Assembly: GCA_903879975.1 (NCBI GenBank)
Contig: CAIRNL010000705.1
Coordinates: 28,532 to 92,531, forward strand
Source: an uncultured Chloroflexota bacterium
Lineage (GTDB): Bacteria; Chloroflexota; Anaerolineae; Caldilineales; Caldilineaceae
Direction of reading: 5' to 3'
Length of the DNA stretch: 64,000 nucleotides
A model generated the notes under the pieces. The model did no database searches. It worked only from the letters and a program-made list of their open reading frames with translations, and was not told the origin of the DNA. Positions 29,727 through 39,800 of the stretch are shown one piece after another. How positions within the stretch are numbered: the first letter of the stretch is position 1; every line of letters begins with the position of its first letter. Both the position numbers and the translations under genes were made by a program.

Positions 29727-30836
29727 ATGGCACAGAAAGTACCGCTCGTCGACCTTCATGCCCAGTACCGGACGATCCAGCCCGCAATTGATGCTGCCAT
29801 TCAATCCGTCATCGAGCGCACTGCGTTCATCATGGGGCCTGACGTACGCTCGTTCGAAGAGGCGTTCGCCCGTTTTTGTACGGCAACCCATGCCGTCGGT
29901 GTTGCCAGTGGGACGGCTGCACTGGAGCTGACGCTGCGCGCTTGTGGCATCGGCCCCGGTGACGAGGTTGTGACGTCGGCGCACACCTTTATTGCAACGG
30001 CCGAGGCAATCAGTGCCGTTGGCGCCCGCCCAGTCTTTGCCGATATTGATGGCCAGACCTACAACCTCGACGCGCAGGCGGCGGAGGCCGCTCTCACCCC
30101 GGCCACACGTGCTATCTTGCCCGTTCATATCTATGGCCAGCCCGCTCACATGGATGCCCTGGCAGCACTTGCCGCACGCCACGATCTCCTGCTGATCGAA
30201 GATGCCGCCCAGGCCCACGGCGCTACCTGGAATGGCCGGAAGGTCGGTGTACTGGGTGCCGCCGCATGCTTCAGTTTCTACCCTGGCAAGAACCTCGGCG
30301 CCTACGGCGACGCAGGCGCAGTCACGACCAACGATGGCCGGATTGCCGAACAAATCAGCCTGCTGCGCAACCACGGCCGCCACTCCAAATATCTGCATGA
30401 CCTCAAGGGCTATGGCGAACGCATGGATACACTGCAAGCCGCCATCCTGTGTGTCAAACTCGACCATCTCGCCCAGTGGACGGACGCGCGCCGTCGCCTG
30501 GCGGCACGCTACAGTGAATTGCTGGCTGGCTGCGAAATTGTGCTGCCCTTTGTTGACCCCGCCGCCAACCCGGCCTGGCACCTCTACGTGATCCGCACGC
30601 CGGCGCGCGACGAATTGCTCGCCCATCTGGATGCCAACGGGATCGGCGCAGGTGTGCACTACCCTGTGCCCCTTCATCTCCAGCCTGCCTATGCTGACCT
30701 CGGCTACCGGCGCGGTGATTTGCCGGTGACGGAGACAGTGGCAGAGACGTGCCTGAGCCTGCCGCTCTACCCGGAGATGACCGACGAGCAGCAGGAGTAC
30801 GTTGTCGACACAATCAAGAAGTTCCTGGATCGATGA
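29727..30836 (+). CDS. DegT/DnrJ/EryC1/StrS-family sugar aminotransferase
   Basis: 369 residues of PLP-dependent fold type I. PLP lysine is K188 in [17 protein letters not shown]159 ([10 protein letters not shown]) pairs with the pyridine nitrogen; [10 protein letters not shown] (61-70) binds phosphate. These enzymes transfer an amino group to keto-sugar nucleotides used for surface glycans, the WecE/WbpE branch being the nearest by eye. Its stop is two bases before the start of the GT2 gene. With the Gfo/Idh/MocA enzyme at 22839 it could form part of a di-amino or acetamido sugar route, though the genes are separated. Confidence 0.92.
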   Translation: MAQKVPLVDLHAQYRTIQPAIDAAIQSVIERTAFIMGPDVRSFEEAFARFCTATHAVGVASGTAALELTLRACGIGPGDEVVTSAHTFIATAEAISAVGARPVFADIDGQTYNLDAQAAEAALTPATRAILPVHIYGQPAHMDALAALAARHDLLLIEDAAQAHGATWNGRKVGVLGAAACFSFYPGKNLGAYGDAGAVTTNDGRIAEQISLLRNHGRHSKYLHDLKGYGERMDTLQAAILCVKLDHLAQWTDARRRLAARYSELLAGCEIVLPFVDPAANPAWHLYVIRTPARDELLAHLDANGIGAGVHYPVPLHLQPAYADLGYRRGDLPVTETVAETCLSLPLYPEMTDEQQEYVVDTIKKFLDR

Positions 30837-30837
30837 A

Positions 30838-31884
30838 ATGGATGCCACGGCTCAAGTGACGGAAGCGCGCCGCACACAGGAAGTGGGCACAACGCCCGGT
30901 TCGCTGTATACGGAGCCGGCGGCACAGACCGCACCGCGTCCCGGCCCAGCATCCATTTCGGTAGTCGTGCCGGCGCGCAACGAGGAAACCACCATTGCCC
31001 AGGTCGTCGACCGCTCCTTCCAGGCATTTGCCGCCCTAGGTTGTACCGGTGAGGTGCTGGTTGTCGACGACGGCAGCACCGATCACACGGGCACCGTGTT
31101 GATCGAGCTGCAACGCCGCCACGATCGGCTGCGCGTCTTCACGCAGCGCCGCAGCCGCGGCATGACGGCAGCCCTGCAACAGATGTTTTCCGCCAGCCGC
31201 GGGGACATCGTGATCCTCATCCCAGCCGACATGGAATCGGATCCATTGATCGACGTGCCGACGCTGGTCAAGTTTATGGAAGCACAAGACCTGGACGTGG
31301 TGGCCGGTTGGCGCCAGGGACGGCGCGACAGCAAGGTGCCGGCCAGCCGCTTCTACAACTTCGTCATGACTCAGATCGGTGGCGTCGCTGTGCACGATGG
31401 CAACTGGATCAAAGCCATGCGCCGCGACGTCGTGGAGAGCTTCCCGCCTCTACGCAGCGATTGGCATCGCTTCTTGCTCATGATTGCCGCACACAATGGC
31501 TTTCGCATCGGTGAAGTGCCGTCCTTCTACCAGCCGCGGCCAGCCGGTAGCAGCAAATTTGGCTGGGAACGCATTCCCAAGAGCTTTTTGGATATGCTGG
31601 TGCTCAAGTTTCTGCTGGCTTTCAGCGATGCACCGATGCGCTTCTTCGGTGGGTTGGGATTGGCGGGGCTTATCGTCAGTGGCGCCGTCCTTGCCTACCT
31701 CAGCCTGCTCTACCTTTTTGCCCAGACGCAGCAGCGCCCGGTTTTCATCGCAGCGGGGATCCTTGCCGTGATCAGCGTCCTGTTGCTCCTGGTCGGCTTT
31801 CTGGCCGAACTGATCGTGACCCAAGGACAACGGATTGTCGAGGTGGAGCGGCGCCTCGACGAACGCGATCGCACAACGCTCTAA
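30838..31884 (+). CDS. GT2 glycosyltransferase with C-terminal membrane helices (GtrB/DPM1-like)
   Basis: 348 residues. GT2 domain at about 40-255: [29 protein letters not shown], and [11 protein letters not shown] with the DxD-like acid pair. Two C-terminal helices (about 270-295 and 303-328) end in a basic tail, as in enzymes that load a sugar onto polyprenyl phosphate. The first 35 residues are an unconserved hydrophilic lead. The ATG at 30838 is two bases past the aminotransferase stop, so the genes are coupled. It converges with the nudix gene, only four bases apart. Confidence 0.88.
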   Translation: MDATAQVTEARRTQEVGTTPGSLYTEPAAQTAPRPGPASISVVVPARNEETTIAQVVDRSFQAFAALGCTGEVLVVDDGSTDHTGTVLIELQRRHDRLRVFTQRRSRGMTAALQQMFSASRGDIVILIPADMESDPLIDVPTLVKFMEAQDLDVVAGWRQGRRDSKVPASRFYNFVMTQIGGVAVHDGNWIKAMRRDVVESFPPLRSDWHRFLLMIAAHNGFRIGEVPSFYQPRPAGSSKFGWERIPKSFLDMLVLKFLLAFSDAPMRFFGGLGLAGLIVSGAVLAYLSLLYLFAQTQQRPVFIAAGILAVISVLLLLVGFLAELIVTQGQRIVEVERRLDERDRTTL

Positions 31885-31888
31885 CCGC

Positions 31889-32458
31889 TCAAGGTGCAGG
31901 GCTCTCCAGGCGCGCGGCGCCGGTGCGCCGCCACAGCCACCACAGCACTCCTGTGAGCGTGTAACCGTCCCGCACCTGCCCGCAACGCAGCATCTCCTCG
32001 ATCTCTGGCTGAGAAACCCAGCGCACGGCGCGCACTTCGTTCGGGTCGAAGGCGCCCGGCGTACCCACTGCCCGGCAACAGACCAGATGATGTACCTTGT
32101 CACCAATGCCGTTGATAGGCTCGAAAGCCGCCGCAAGTTCGTGGCCGGTCGTAGCGTACCCGCTCTCCTCGCGCACCTCCCTGGCCGCCGCTTCGATGGC
32201 CGTCTCACCCGGGTCGATACCGCCGGCAGGCAGTTCCCACTGCACGCTGTCGACTACGTAGCGATATGCCTCCACCAGTAAGATGCGTCCCTCTGTGTCC
32301 TCTACGAGGGCTGCGACTGCCTCCTTGGCAAAATGCAGCACGTGATGGGCTTCGACGATGCGCCCGCCTGGCAGGCGCACACGATCCACATACAGCGTCA
32401 CCCACGGATTCTCGTAGATAGTGGTGCGCGCCAATCGCTGCGGTTTCTGTTCGTCCAT
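31889..32458 (-). CDS. Nudix hydrolase, ADP-ribose pyrophosphatase type
   Basis: 189 residues. The Nudix box is complete: G79-G-I-D-P-G-E-T...REVREESGY, with the metal-binding REVREE. The N-terminal beta part (NPWVTLYVDRVRLPGGR...HHVLHF) and position of the box match ADP-ribose/ADP-sugar pyrophosphatases (NudF-like). Its product would be AMP plus sugar phosphate. It is the last gene of the minus-strand run, 18 bp after the GT39 stop. Confidence 0.9.
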   Translation of the reverse strand: MDEQKPQRLARTTIYENPWVTLYVDRVRLPGGRIVEAHHVLHFAKEAVAALVEDTEGRILLVEAYRYVVDSVQWELPAGGIDPGETAIEAAAREVREESGYATTGHELAAAFEPINGIGDKVHHLVCCRAVGTPGAFDPNEVRAVRWVSQPEIEEMLRCGQVRDGYTLTGVLWWLWRRTGAARLESPAP

Positions 32459-32476
32459 ATGTCCCTTCTCTGCCCC

Positions 32477-34552
32477 CTATTCTACGACCACGCTGCCACA
32501 CGTCGCCGTTGACCCGACGTCGGCGCCGGCGCTGTCGCGTAGCCTCACGTTCACCGGATAGGTGCCGGCCGGCGTCATTGGATTGAGGTTGATGTCGACC
32601 TCGTCGCGCACGATCGTCTCCACCGGCCAGGTCGACGGTGGGTCGCGGCGCAATACCTCGCCGTCACGATAGAGCCGGTCACCCCACACACCCTCGGGGC
32701 CGACCATTTGCACACTGGGGAAATAATCCTGATCGATGGCGCCGCTGGCCCGCCACCACAGCCGCACGTGCACCCAACCGCTGGGCGGATGCATGCGATC
32801 GTCCGTCGCACTCAGCTGTGGCGTCATGATCTCGCAGGCCAGCAGGCGCAGGCCAGGTGCCAGCTCAACGTCCAGTACAGACGCGCCGTCACTCAGCGCA
32901 GGCAGCGCGTCGTAGCGGTGGCGCAGCGCAAAGCCGGTCAGCTGGATGCCGGTCGGATACTGCTCGGTGATGGCCGGATAGTGCTGGCTGAGCCATCCGT
33001 GTACGACGCGGCTGTCGTCGACGCCGTCGAGGTGGCTCTGGACAAGCCAGAGCGTCGCAGCGCCGCTGTCCACGATGCCACGGATGGGCGGCGCCACCAC
33101 GCCCTCTGCGTCTTCTGGCTGCAACACACCGCCGAAGGGAAAATAGAGCGGCATTTCCGCCTCTGTGCGCGCCGGGCGCAAGTACCATTTCAGCGCATCA
33201 CTCGTGAAGTCGACATGGCTCAACACGGCGCCAGGCACGCCGGGGCTCTGCCGTTCGTATGCGGCAATGTAGCCGGCAGCTGCACGCCAGTCTTCACGGA
33301 GCATGGCCGGCGCCCAGAGTGCAGGGAGTGCTCCGGCCAGCAGTACGCACGCCGCACCGCCCACCAGCCACGCAGCCGATCGCCGGCGCAGCACCGGCAC
33401 AATCGCCCCGCGCGCCGCCGCCCACAACACAAAGGGCGCCAGAAAGACGAAATACCGATCTTCGTTGAAGACTGTGTCGCTGACCGCCAGCAGCAGATTG
33501 CCGATGAGCAGCGGTGTGCCGATCCAGAGCCAGAGCCACAGCCGGTCATCAGGGTGCCGCCCTGCATCCTCGGTGGCCGGCGATGGTCCTAGCAGTCCCA
33601 TGATGACCAGCACACCAAAGAAAGCCAGCGCCGCTGTCACCCACCAATCCAGCCAGCCGGCACGCCAGATGGTGAAGATCTGTAGCTGGCGCACCATTGT
33701 CGCAGCGAAGTCCATAAAGGCCTGGCCCGGCTGTCCCTCGCTGTCGTTCACAAGCCACGCGTGGATGGCGAGGGGCAGGAAGAGCGCGCCTGTCACGGCT
33801 AGCGCTGCACTCCCTTCCAGGAAACGGCGGATGGGTGGCGCAAGCGCGGCAGGCAGCGTCGCCGCTGCAGTGTCCGGCCGGGATGCCTGCCACCACAGGC
33901 CGATCAGTGTCAGCCCCGCCGCCGGCAGCAGAAACGCACTGAAAAGATAACTGTAGAGCGCAAAGGTAAACGCTGCGATCAGCCCGCTCCACCATCCCAT
34001 GCGCCGCGCAAAGGTTCTGCCTTGCCAGCCGCGCGCCAGGCAGTATGCCGCCCAGACCACGCCCGTCGTCGCTGGCTGGAACATGCGCAACTCCTGGCTG
34101 TACCAGACCAGAGCTGGGCTCAGCGCAACCAGCGCGCCCGCCAGCACACTCGCAGCGCGCCCGCTCAGGCGCCGCACCAGGAGCAGCACGCCCAGCACGG
34201 TCAGCACGCCCAGCAGCGCGCCGAGGGAGCGCAGCGCCGCATCGGAATGTTCCAACCCAAGGAACGCCAATCCCTTCTGCCAGTAGTGGAGGAGCAGATA
34301 GTATGCCGGCGGGTGTTTGTCGTTGAGCAACGGGAAGGTGTTTGCCCAGATGAAGGCAGGGTTGTCTTCGGCCCAGTCGAGGCTCACGGCCTCGTCGAAC
34401 CAGAAAGAGTGATAGTCCAGGCGCCAGAAGCGCGTGAGTGCCGCCAGCCCGATGATGGCGATCTCAGGCCACCAATCGTGCCACCTGTGCGCCGCACCGG
34501 CAGTGCGCGCTACCTGGCTGGAAGCTGCCTGCGTCTTTGCTGCACCCATCAT
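32477..34552 (-). CDS. GT39/ArnT-like membrane glycosyltransferase
   Basis: 691 residues. The N-terminal half has about ten membrane helices; the first outer loop reads [19 protein letters not shown], with the Asp-Glu pair of GT-C enzymes, and [12 protein letters not shown] follows in the next, as in GT39/ArnT relatives. The C-terminal 300 residues form an external beta-rich domain. It would transfer a sugar from a polyprenyl carrier on the outer face. Its ATG overlaps the recJ stop (ATGA). Acceptor unknown. Confidence 0.85.
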   Translation of the reverse strand: MMGAAKTQAASSQVARTAGAAHRWHDWWPEIAIIGLAALTRFWRLDYHSFWFDEAVSLDWAEDNPAFIWANTFPLLNDKHPPAYYLLLHYWQKGLAFLGLEHSDAALRSLGALLGVLTVLGVLLLVRRLSGRAASVLAGALVALSPALVWYSQELRMFQPATTGVVWAAYCLARGWQGRTFARRMGWWSGLIAAFTFALYSYLFSAFLLPAAGLTLIGLWWQASRPDTAAATLPAALAPPIRRFLEGSAALAVTGALFLPLAIHAWLVNDSEGQPGQAFMDFAATMVRQLQIFTIWRAGWLDWWVTAALAFFGVLVIMGLLGPSPATEDAGRHPDDRLWLWLWIGTPLLIGNLLLAVSDTVFNEDRYFVFLAPFVLWAAARGAIVPVLRRRSAAWLVGGAACVLLAGALPALWAPAMLREDWRAAAGYIAAYERQSPGVPGAVLSHVDFTSDALKWYLRPARTEAEMPLYFPFGGVLQPEDAEGVVAPPIRGIVDSGAATLWLVQSHLDGVDDSRVVHGWLSQHYPAITEQYPTGIQLTGFALRHRYDALPALSDGASVLDVELAPGLRLLACEIMTPQLSATDDRMHPPSGWVHVRLWWRASGAIDQDYFPSVQMVGPEGVWGDRLYRDGEVLRRDPPSTWPVETIVRDEVDINLNPMTPAGTYPVNVRLRDSAGADVGSTATCGSVVVE

Positions 34553-36954
34553 AGGGCCAGATCACCCACAGGTGCCGTCTGGAGGAAACGCCGATAGGCT
34601 CGCACCTCGAAGAGTTCCACCGTGACCTCTTCCTGCAGCTCCGCTGCCAGGTCAGCGGTGCGTTGGATGCCGCCTGCAGTGATCTGCACACTGTCACCGT
34701 CGCCCCATTCGACAATCTGGATGTCATTGCGCGCCTGGAGCCATAGAAGGCACTTGCGCACCAGGCTTTCTGGCACTGCAATGCGTGCCGCCATCCTGGC
34801 GACGTCGAGCGAGCCATTGCGCCCCAGCGCATACTTACACATGCTTGCGACAGCGCGTAGCACTTCTGGAACGTTGTCGTCGGTCGTGGTCTGTACGCAC
34901 AGATAGACTTGTTCTGGCACAACGGTTGCCATCATCCAGTGCAGAACGTCTGGAGAGGGGGGCGTGCTCCACAGAACGAGCGGTGTGCCGGCCGGCACAT
35001 GGACGAGATCGTGGCGTGGAGCGTAGGCAATGCCCTGCGGCGCCCCGTTGCCCAGCAACGCGCCCTCGGCATACCAGGCCGCATTCGCCGGAATCTGCTG
35101 CACCGGCTGCGCGTGTCGGCGCAGATCGACGACGTTAATCGATGGCTGTGGACGGAGGGTCGGCGGGACGGCGACGGCCTCGGCTGGGCGGTGGGCAATA
35201 TACATCAACTGGAGGGATCGCTCGCCGCGGTACTCGTTGACCGACAGCGTGTAGACCAGGTCGACGGCGCCGGCCACCAGCTCGGCGTCGCCGCCGCCAA
35301 ACCAGACGACGTCGTACGCCGCGCCGCTGCTGCCAGCCTTGCGCACGCTGAGCTTGCGGTGCGCGCCATCTTGCCCCATGCGCCGTTCCTGGACAATCTC
35401 CAGGTCGCGGCTGATGAAGCGGGGCACCGGATTGCCCTGGCCGAATGGAGCCAGCACTGCCAGCGCCTCGGCCAATTCCAGCGACAGCATCTGCGGTTCC
35501 AACTCAGCGTCGATCAGGAGACCTGTCTCCACCGTATCGTCACGATAGCGAGGAATGGCGCGGCTCAACTCGCGGCGAAAGGCGGCAATGTTCTCTGCAA
35601 GCAGGCTCAATCCTGCCGCTCCTGGGTGCCCGCCGTGGCTGAGCAGCAGATGGCTGCATGCTGCAATCGCAGCACCGATGTCCACACCGGGGACGCTGCG
35701 TGCACTGCCGCGCGCCGGTTCGCCCGGTGGGTTGAGCAGCAGCACAGCTGGCTTGCCGAACTCTTCCACCATACGGGACGCAACGATACCTACCACGCCG
35801 GGATGCCACTGCCAGTGAGATAGAACGAGCGCATTGAATTGCAGGAGCGACGGGTCGCGGTCGACCATTTCCAGCGCCGACTGCGTAATCTGGCTCGTCA
35901 GCAGGCGCCGTTCGCGGTTGAGACGCTCCAACTGCCCAGAGAGTTGGCTGGCACGCATGACGTCACGTGTCGTCAGCAACTCGATGGCGACCGTGGCATC
36001 GTCGAGGCGGCCGAGTGCGTTCATGCGTGGGCCAAGCTGAAATCCAATCGATTCTGCCGTCAGCGCCGCAGGCGTTACGCGCGCAACTTCCATCAGAGTC
36101 AGTAAACCGAATCGCTGTGTTGTGCGCAGGCGCTCTAACCCGCGTTGCAGCAGATAGCGCGCATCGTTGACCTGTTCGGCGACGTCTGCCACGATGCCGA
36201 GGGCCACTAGGTCGAGCAGCGCATCCGCTTCCGCGCTGCGCCCCGCCAATTCGTACAGCCGCTGCATCAGTTTGTAGCCGACGCCGACACCGGGCAACGT
36301 GCGCAGCGGATCACCCTCTGGCAGAAATTTCGGGTTGACAATTGCGTCTGCCCGGCGCACACTCCGCGCCCCGACTGCCCCGGCATCGAGGCCCCACAGC
36401 GGGTCCCGGTTCGGCGTCAGCGCCTGAAATTCGGCCGGCAGATCATGGTGATCGGTGACAATCACGATCAGCCCGCGATCCTTGGCAAAGCCCACCGCCT
36501 CCGCCTCGGCGATGCCGGTGTCACACGTCAGCAACAGCTGGATGGTGTCGTCCGCGTCCAGAATCTCGCGCAATTTGGCTACCCGGATGCCGTGCCCTTC
36601 AGCCAGACGGTTGGGCACGTGGTAGCGCACGGCCCGCTCGCCGGCCAGTGTGCGTAGCGCCGTGACCAGCAACGCGGTGCTCGTCTGCCCGTCGACATCG
36701 AAATCACCCCACACCAGAATCGTCGCAGCGTCGGCGATGGCCTGCTGCAGCAACTCAGCAGCGCTCTCCACGCCGATCAGGGCGGATGGCGGCGCAGGCG
36801 TGTACTGGTTGGGGTCGAGAAACGGAGCCGCCTTCTCCGGCGTGTCCAGGCCTCGCTGGGCCAGCAACTGGGCAACCAGGCGATGCCCACCGGCAACTGT
36901 GATCAGTTCCGGCGTTGGCGTAGCGGCAGGCTTGACGACCCAGGGCTGTCGCAT
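34549..36954 (-). CDS. recJ: Single-stranded-DNA exonuclease RecJ with C-terminal extension
   Basis: 801 residues; typical RecJ has about 560-580. DHH domain: [13 protein letters not shown] (84-96), VTDHHD near 165; DHHA1 domain: [13 protein letters not shown] near 435; an OB-like domain follows to about 600. The extra ~200 C-terminal residues include a helicase-like or degenerate P-loop region without a motif I recognise and end in a winged-helix-like segment ([30 protein letters not shown]). RecJ degrades 5' ends in recombination and repair. The ATG at 36954 gives the family N-terminus. One base separates it from the nuclease stop upstream, and its stop overlaps the next gene. Confidence 0.93.
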   Translation of the reverse strand: MRQPWVVKPAATPTPELITVAGGHRLVAQLLAQRGLDTPEKAAPFLDPNQYTPAPPSALIGVESAAELLQQAIADAATILVWGDFDVDGQTSTALLVTALRTLAGERAVRYHVPNRLAEGHGIRVAKLREILDADDTIQLLLTCDTGIAEAEAVGFAKDRGLIVIVTDHHDLPAEFQALTPNRDPLWGLDAGAVGARSVRRADAIVNPKFLPEGDPLRTLPGVGVGYKLMQRLYELAGRSAEADALLDLVALGIVADVAEQVNDARYLLQRGLERLRTTQRFGLLTLMEVARVTPAALTAESIGFQLGPRMNALGRLDDATVAIELLTTRDVMRASQLSGQLERLNRERRLLTSQITQSALEMVDRDPSLLQFNALVLSHWQWHPGVVGIVASRMVEEFGKPAVLLLNPPGEPARGSARSVPGVDIGAAIAACSHLLLSHGGHPGAAGLSLLAENIAAFRRELSRAIPRYRDDTVETGLLIDAELEPQMLSLELAEALAVLAPFGQGNPVPRFISRDLEIVQERRMGQDGAHRKLSVRKAGSSGAAYDVVWFGGGDAELVAGAVDLVYTLSVNEYRGERSLQLMYIAHRPAEAVAVPPTLRPQPSINVVDLRRHAQPVQQIPANAAWYAEGALLGNGAPQGIAYAPRHDLVHVPAGTPLVLWSTPPSPDVLHWMMATVVPEQVYLCVQTTTDDNVPEVLRAVASMCKYALGRNGSLDVARMAARIAVPESLVRKCLLWLQARNDIQIVEWGDGDSVQITAGGIQRTADLAAELQEEVTVELFEVRAYRRFLQTAPVGDLAL

Positions 36955-36955
36955 C

Positions 36956-37840
36956 TTAAAAAGCCAATTCTTCCACATCGTCGAGGGTGAATTCCAGCGC
37001 CTTTTCGAGGTCGATGGCAAAAAAGTCCTCGGCGTCGTCCAGATCGTTGAGGTCACCGGCTGCAGCGCCGCGGTTGCAGCGGCTGCGATAGATGCAGAAC
37101 GCACAGAAACGGCGGCGATGAGTCGGCGTATCCGCCACCTTGGGAAAGTCGGCTGCGCTGCTGCCGCCCAGGATCTCGCCAAGCAGACGCTGCAAGCGGG
37201 CATGGTTGGCGGCGTGCTGCGCTGCGTCGTAGCGGAAGGTGACGGGCTGGCCAGGTGCCGCCGTGAACCAGTAGCGCATCTCCACCTGTTCGGGGCGCAC
37301 AGGGCCCCACGGCAGTCCGGCGCTGGCTTCGACGAGCACATAGGGATAGACGATGCTCTGCCAGCGCTGCCGCAGCGTACTCGGATCGCCGCGGCGTTTC
37401 GCTGTCTTCCAGTCGACGATGACAGCACGGCCATGCTGTTCAGCCGCAATCAGATCATACTTGGCGGCAAGTCGAAAGGGGCTCTCTGCCGGCGCGTCGC
37501 CGGCGCGCTGAAAGGGGATTGACAGCACGCGCTCGATCTCGCGGGCGGCGTCGGGCAGATCGTTGGGGCGGTGTGCCAGATAGGCGTCGAACCAGCCTGC
37601 CAGTGGCAGTTCCAGCCCGACGCTGACCTCCTCGGGCACAATGCCAATTTCAACGCGCTGCACCAGACGGTGGAAACGTTCACCCAGACGCAGAACGGCC
37701 TCGTGCTCCTGAATGGGCGATGCCTCGATCGCCGGCCACGGCAGCTGCTCGACGTAGGCTAGCCAGAAGCGACGCGGGCAGTCCTCAAACGCCTGGAGGC
37801 TCGATTGCGAGAATGAAAAAGTAGGTGGCAGCAGGGTCAC
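36956..37840 (-). CDS. Cas4/RecB-like PD-(D/E)XK nuclease with Fe-S cysteines
   Basis: 294 residues. Nuclease core: KYDLIAAEQHGRAVIVDWKTAK, i.e. the D...(D/E)xK motif, followed by QRWQSIVYPYVL (the QxxxY motif of the RecB family). A cysteine near the N-terminus (FEDCPRRFWLAY) and a C-terminal FCAFCIYRSRC give the four ligands of a 4Fe-4S clamp as in Cas4 and AddB. I chose the GTG at 37840, preceded by AAGG; open frame continues to 37930 without a ribosome site. There are no cas genes here, and its tight coupling to recJ points to end processing in repair. Confidence 0.85.
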   Translation of the reverse strand: MTLLPPTFSFSQSSLQAFEDCPRRFWLAYVEQLPWPAIEASPIQEHEAVLRLGERFHRLVQRVEIGIVPEEVSVGLELPLAGWFDAYLAHRPNDLPDAAREIERVLSIPFQRAGDAPAESPFRLAAKYDLIAAEQHGRAVIVDWKTAKRRGDPSTLRQRWQSIVYPYVLVEASAGLPWGPVRPEQVEMRYWFTAAPGQPVTFRYDAAQHAANHARLQRLLGEILGGSSAADFPKVADTPTHRRRFCAFCIYRSRCNRGAAAGDLNDLDDAEDFFAIDLEKALEFTLDDVEELAF

Positions 37841-37949
37841 GGTTGCCTTCGCTTCATAAGTTCGTCGCCGCGCCGCACACTCGCAGGCCGATGACACCCT
37901 ATTGTACTGCGCGTCGCAGGCGCCGCCCAACCGGCGCTATCCCGGCAAT

Positions 37950-39131
37950 TCACAGAACTGCGGAGCCTGGCTCCAGCCCGCGCGCAGCCACGTCCCGGTA
38001 GAGCGCAGCCGTCTGCGCAGCACAGCTCTCCCAGCGGAAGCGGGCTGCCTGTGCCAGACCCAGCGCGCGCAGGCGCGCCGCCAGTGCCGGCTGTGTCAGG
38101 ACAAGTGCCACGGCATCGGCCAGCGCAGCTGGGTCGTGCGGAGCGACGAGCAGCGCCGCATCGCCGGCTACCTCGGGCAGGCTGCCGGCGTCGCTGCACA
38201 CGACGGGCGCGGCACAGGCCATGGCCTCCAACACGGGAAAGCCGAAACCTTCGTAGAGGCTGGGGAGCAACACGCACGCTGCGCCGGAATAGAGCGCCGG
38301 CAATTCGACGGCAGACACGTAGCCGGCAAAGCAAACGTCAGCGGCCAGGCCGAGTTCGTCGACGAGCCGACGGATGGGCTCGAAGAGCCACCCGCTCCCG
38401 CCGGCGATCACCAGGCGATGGGGCAGGCCGGCAGCCTTGAGGCTGGCCAACGCCTGCAGCGCCATCATATGATTCTTGCGCGGTTCCAGCGTGCCGACCA
38501 TGAGCAGATAAGGGCGGCCGGGACTGTAGCGCGCCGTAACAGCCGCCACCGCCGCTGCGTCGGTGGGACGAAAGCCGGCATCGATGCCTTCGTAGATGAC
38601 ATAGATTTTGTCTGACGCCACACCATAGAGATCGATCAGATCGCGGCGCGTATGCTGGCTCACCGCAATAATCGCATCCGCAGCTCGCACAAAGAGACGC
38701 ATACCCACCTTGAGGAACCACGTATTGCGCCGTGTGTGATGCTCGGGATAGCGCTCGAAGATCAGATCGTGTACGGTGAGCACGGTCGGCGTGCGCAGAT
38801 AGGGCAGCAGGTGTTCGGTGGCGTGGTAGACCGCAGGGGCATGCTCCTGCGGCGTGAGAAGGCGGGCGATCGGCGCATAGGGACGGCGTACAACCTGGCT
38901 GGCCAATACACTCAGCCGCCACGCATACTGCCCCATCCCAATGCAGTCGGCTGGCGCAGCGTGCAGGCTTGCCGGCACGCTGTGGCCGCTGTGCGCATTG
39001 TAGAAAAGGCGCAGGTCGACGCCAGCCAGCGGGTCGCCTACCAGCTGAACAGCCAACTGCTCAGCGTAGCGCGCCAGCCCAGCCCCTTGGTGCACCGCAG
39101 GGCCAATGTCGTAGCGGACAGATACAGTCAC
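37950..39131 (-). CDS. GT4-family glycosyltransferase
   Basis: 393 residues, GT-B fold. N-terminal domain with GAGLARYAEQL and HATEHLLPYLRTPTVLTVHDLIFERYPEHH; C-terminal domain LLMVGTLEPRKNHMMALQAL and the E-x7-E motif PSLYEGFGFPVLEAMA. This matches the mannosyl/rhamnosyltransferase group of GT4 (mtfB-like) that uses nucleotide sugars for surface glycans. Start is GTG at 39131, six bases after the uridine kinase stop. Confidence 0.92.
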   Translation of the reverse strand: MTVSVRYDIGPAVHQGAGLARYAEQLAVQLVGDPLAGVDLRLFYNAHSGHSVPASLHAAPADCIGMGQYAWRLSVLASQVVRRPYAPIARLLTPQEHAPAVYHATEHLLPYLRTPTVLTVHDLIFERYPEHHTRRNTWFLKVGMRLFVRAADAIIAVSQHTRRDLIDLYGVASDKIYVIYEGIDAGFRPTDAAAVAAVTARYSPGRPYLLMVGTLEPRKNHMMALQALASLKAAGLPHRLVIAGGSGWLFEPIRRLVDELGLAADVCFAGYVSAVELPALYSGAACVLLPSLYEGFGFPVLEAMACAAPVVCSDAGSLPEVAGDAALLVAPHDPAALADAVALVLTQPALAARLRALGLAQAARFRWESCAAQTAALYRDVAARGLEPGSAVL

Positions 39132-39137
39132 ACGTTC

Positions 39138-39800
39138 CTACTCGTTGAGCAGTGCCTGCACGCGGCTCACAATCATCTCCATCGCCACACGGTTGTTGCC
39201 ACCCTGCGGCACAATGATGTCAGCATAACGCTTGCTTGGCTCCACAAATTCCATGTGCATCGGGCGCACACTGCCCAGATATTGCTTGACAACCGAGTCG
39301 AGGCTGCGGCCGCGCTCTACCATGTCGCGGCGCAGGCGGCGAATGAAGCGGAGGTCGGCATCCGTATCGACAAAAATGCGCATATCCATCAGTTCGCGCA
39401 GGGCCGGCTCCGTGTAGATCAGAATACCTTCGACTAGGATGACCTTGGCTGGCTTGACACGCTGCGTCTCCGGGCCGCGATTGTGCGCGGCAAAATCATA
39501 GAGCGGCATGTCAATCGGCCGCCCGGCGCGCAGTTCGCGCAGGTGGCGCACCAGCAACGACGTCTCCAGGCTGTCAGGATGGTCGTAGTTGGTCTGCGCC
39601 CGTTCCTCCGGCGTGAGATGGCTCTGGTCGCGGTAGTAGTTGTCATGCTGGATGTAGGCCAGGCGCTCACGGCCCACTGCCTCCCAGATGCGGCTACTGA
39701 CGGTGGTCTTGCCACTCCCCGTGCCGCCGGCCACGCCAATCACAGAAACGCTCGGCACGCGTGTTTCCTCCAACTCGGCCAGCGACGCACCTGTACTCAT
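39138..39800 (-). CDS. udk: Uridine kinase
   Basis: 220 residues. P-loop GGTGSGKTT (25-33), then QHDNYYRDQSHLTPEER, NYDHPDSLE and the lid FIRRLRRDMVERGRS, all typical of uridine/cytidine kinases that phosphorylate uridine or cytidine for pyrimidine salvage. Its ATG overlaps the resB stop (ATGA), so translation is coupled although the functions differ. Confidence 0.95.
   Translation of the reverse strand: MSTGASLAELEETRVPSVSVIGVAGGTGSGKTTVSSRIWEAVGRERLAYIQHDNYYRDQSHLTPEERAQTNYDHPDSLETSLLVRHLRELRAGRPIDMPLYDFAAHNRGPETQRVKPAKVILVEGILIYTEPALRELMDMRIFVDTDADLRFIRRLRRDMVERGRSLDSVVKQYLGSVRPMHMEFVEPSKRYADIIVPQGGNNRVAMEMIVSRVQALLNE

Noticed and set aside
29586..30848. 420-codon minus-strand frame over the aminotransferase gene
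   Set aside because: Antisense shadow; the plus-strand gene has all PLP-enzyme motifs.
36956..37840. Cas4-like nuclease as a sign of a CRISPR locus
   Set aside because: No repeat array and no other cas gene anywhere in the window; the gene is coupled to recJ instead.
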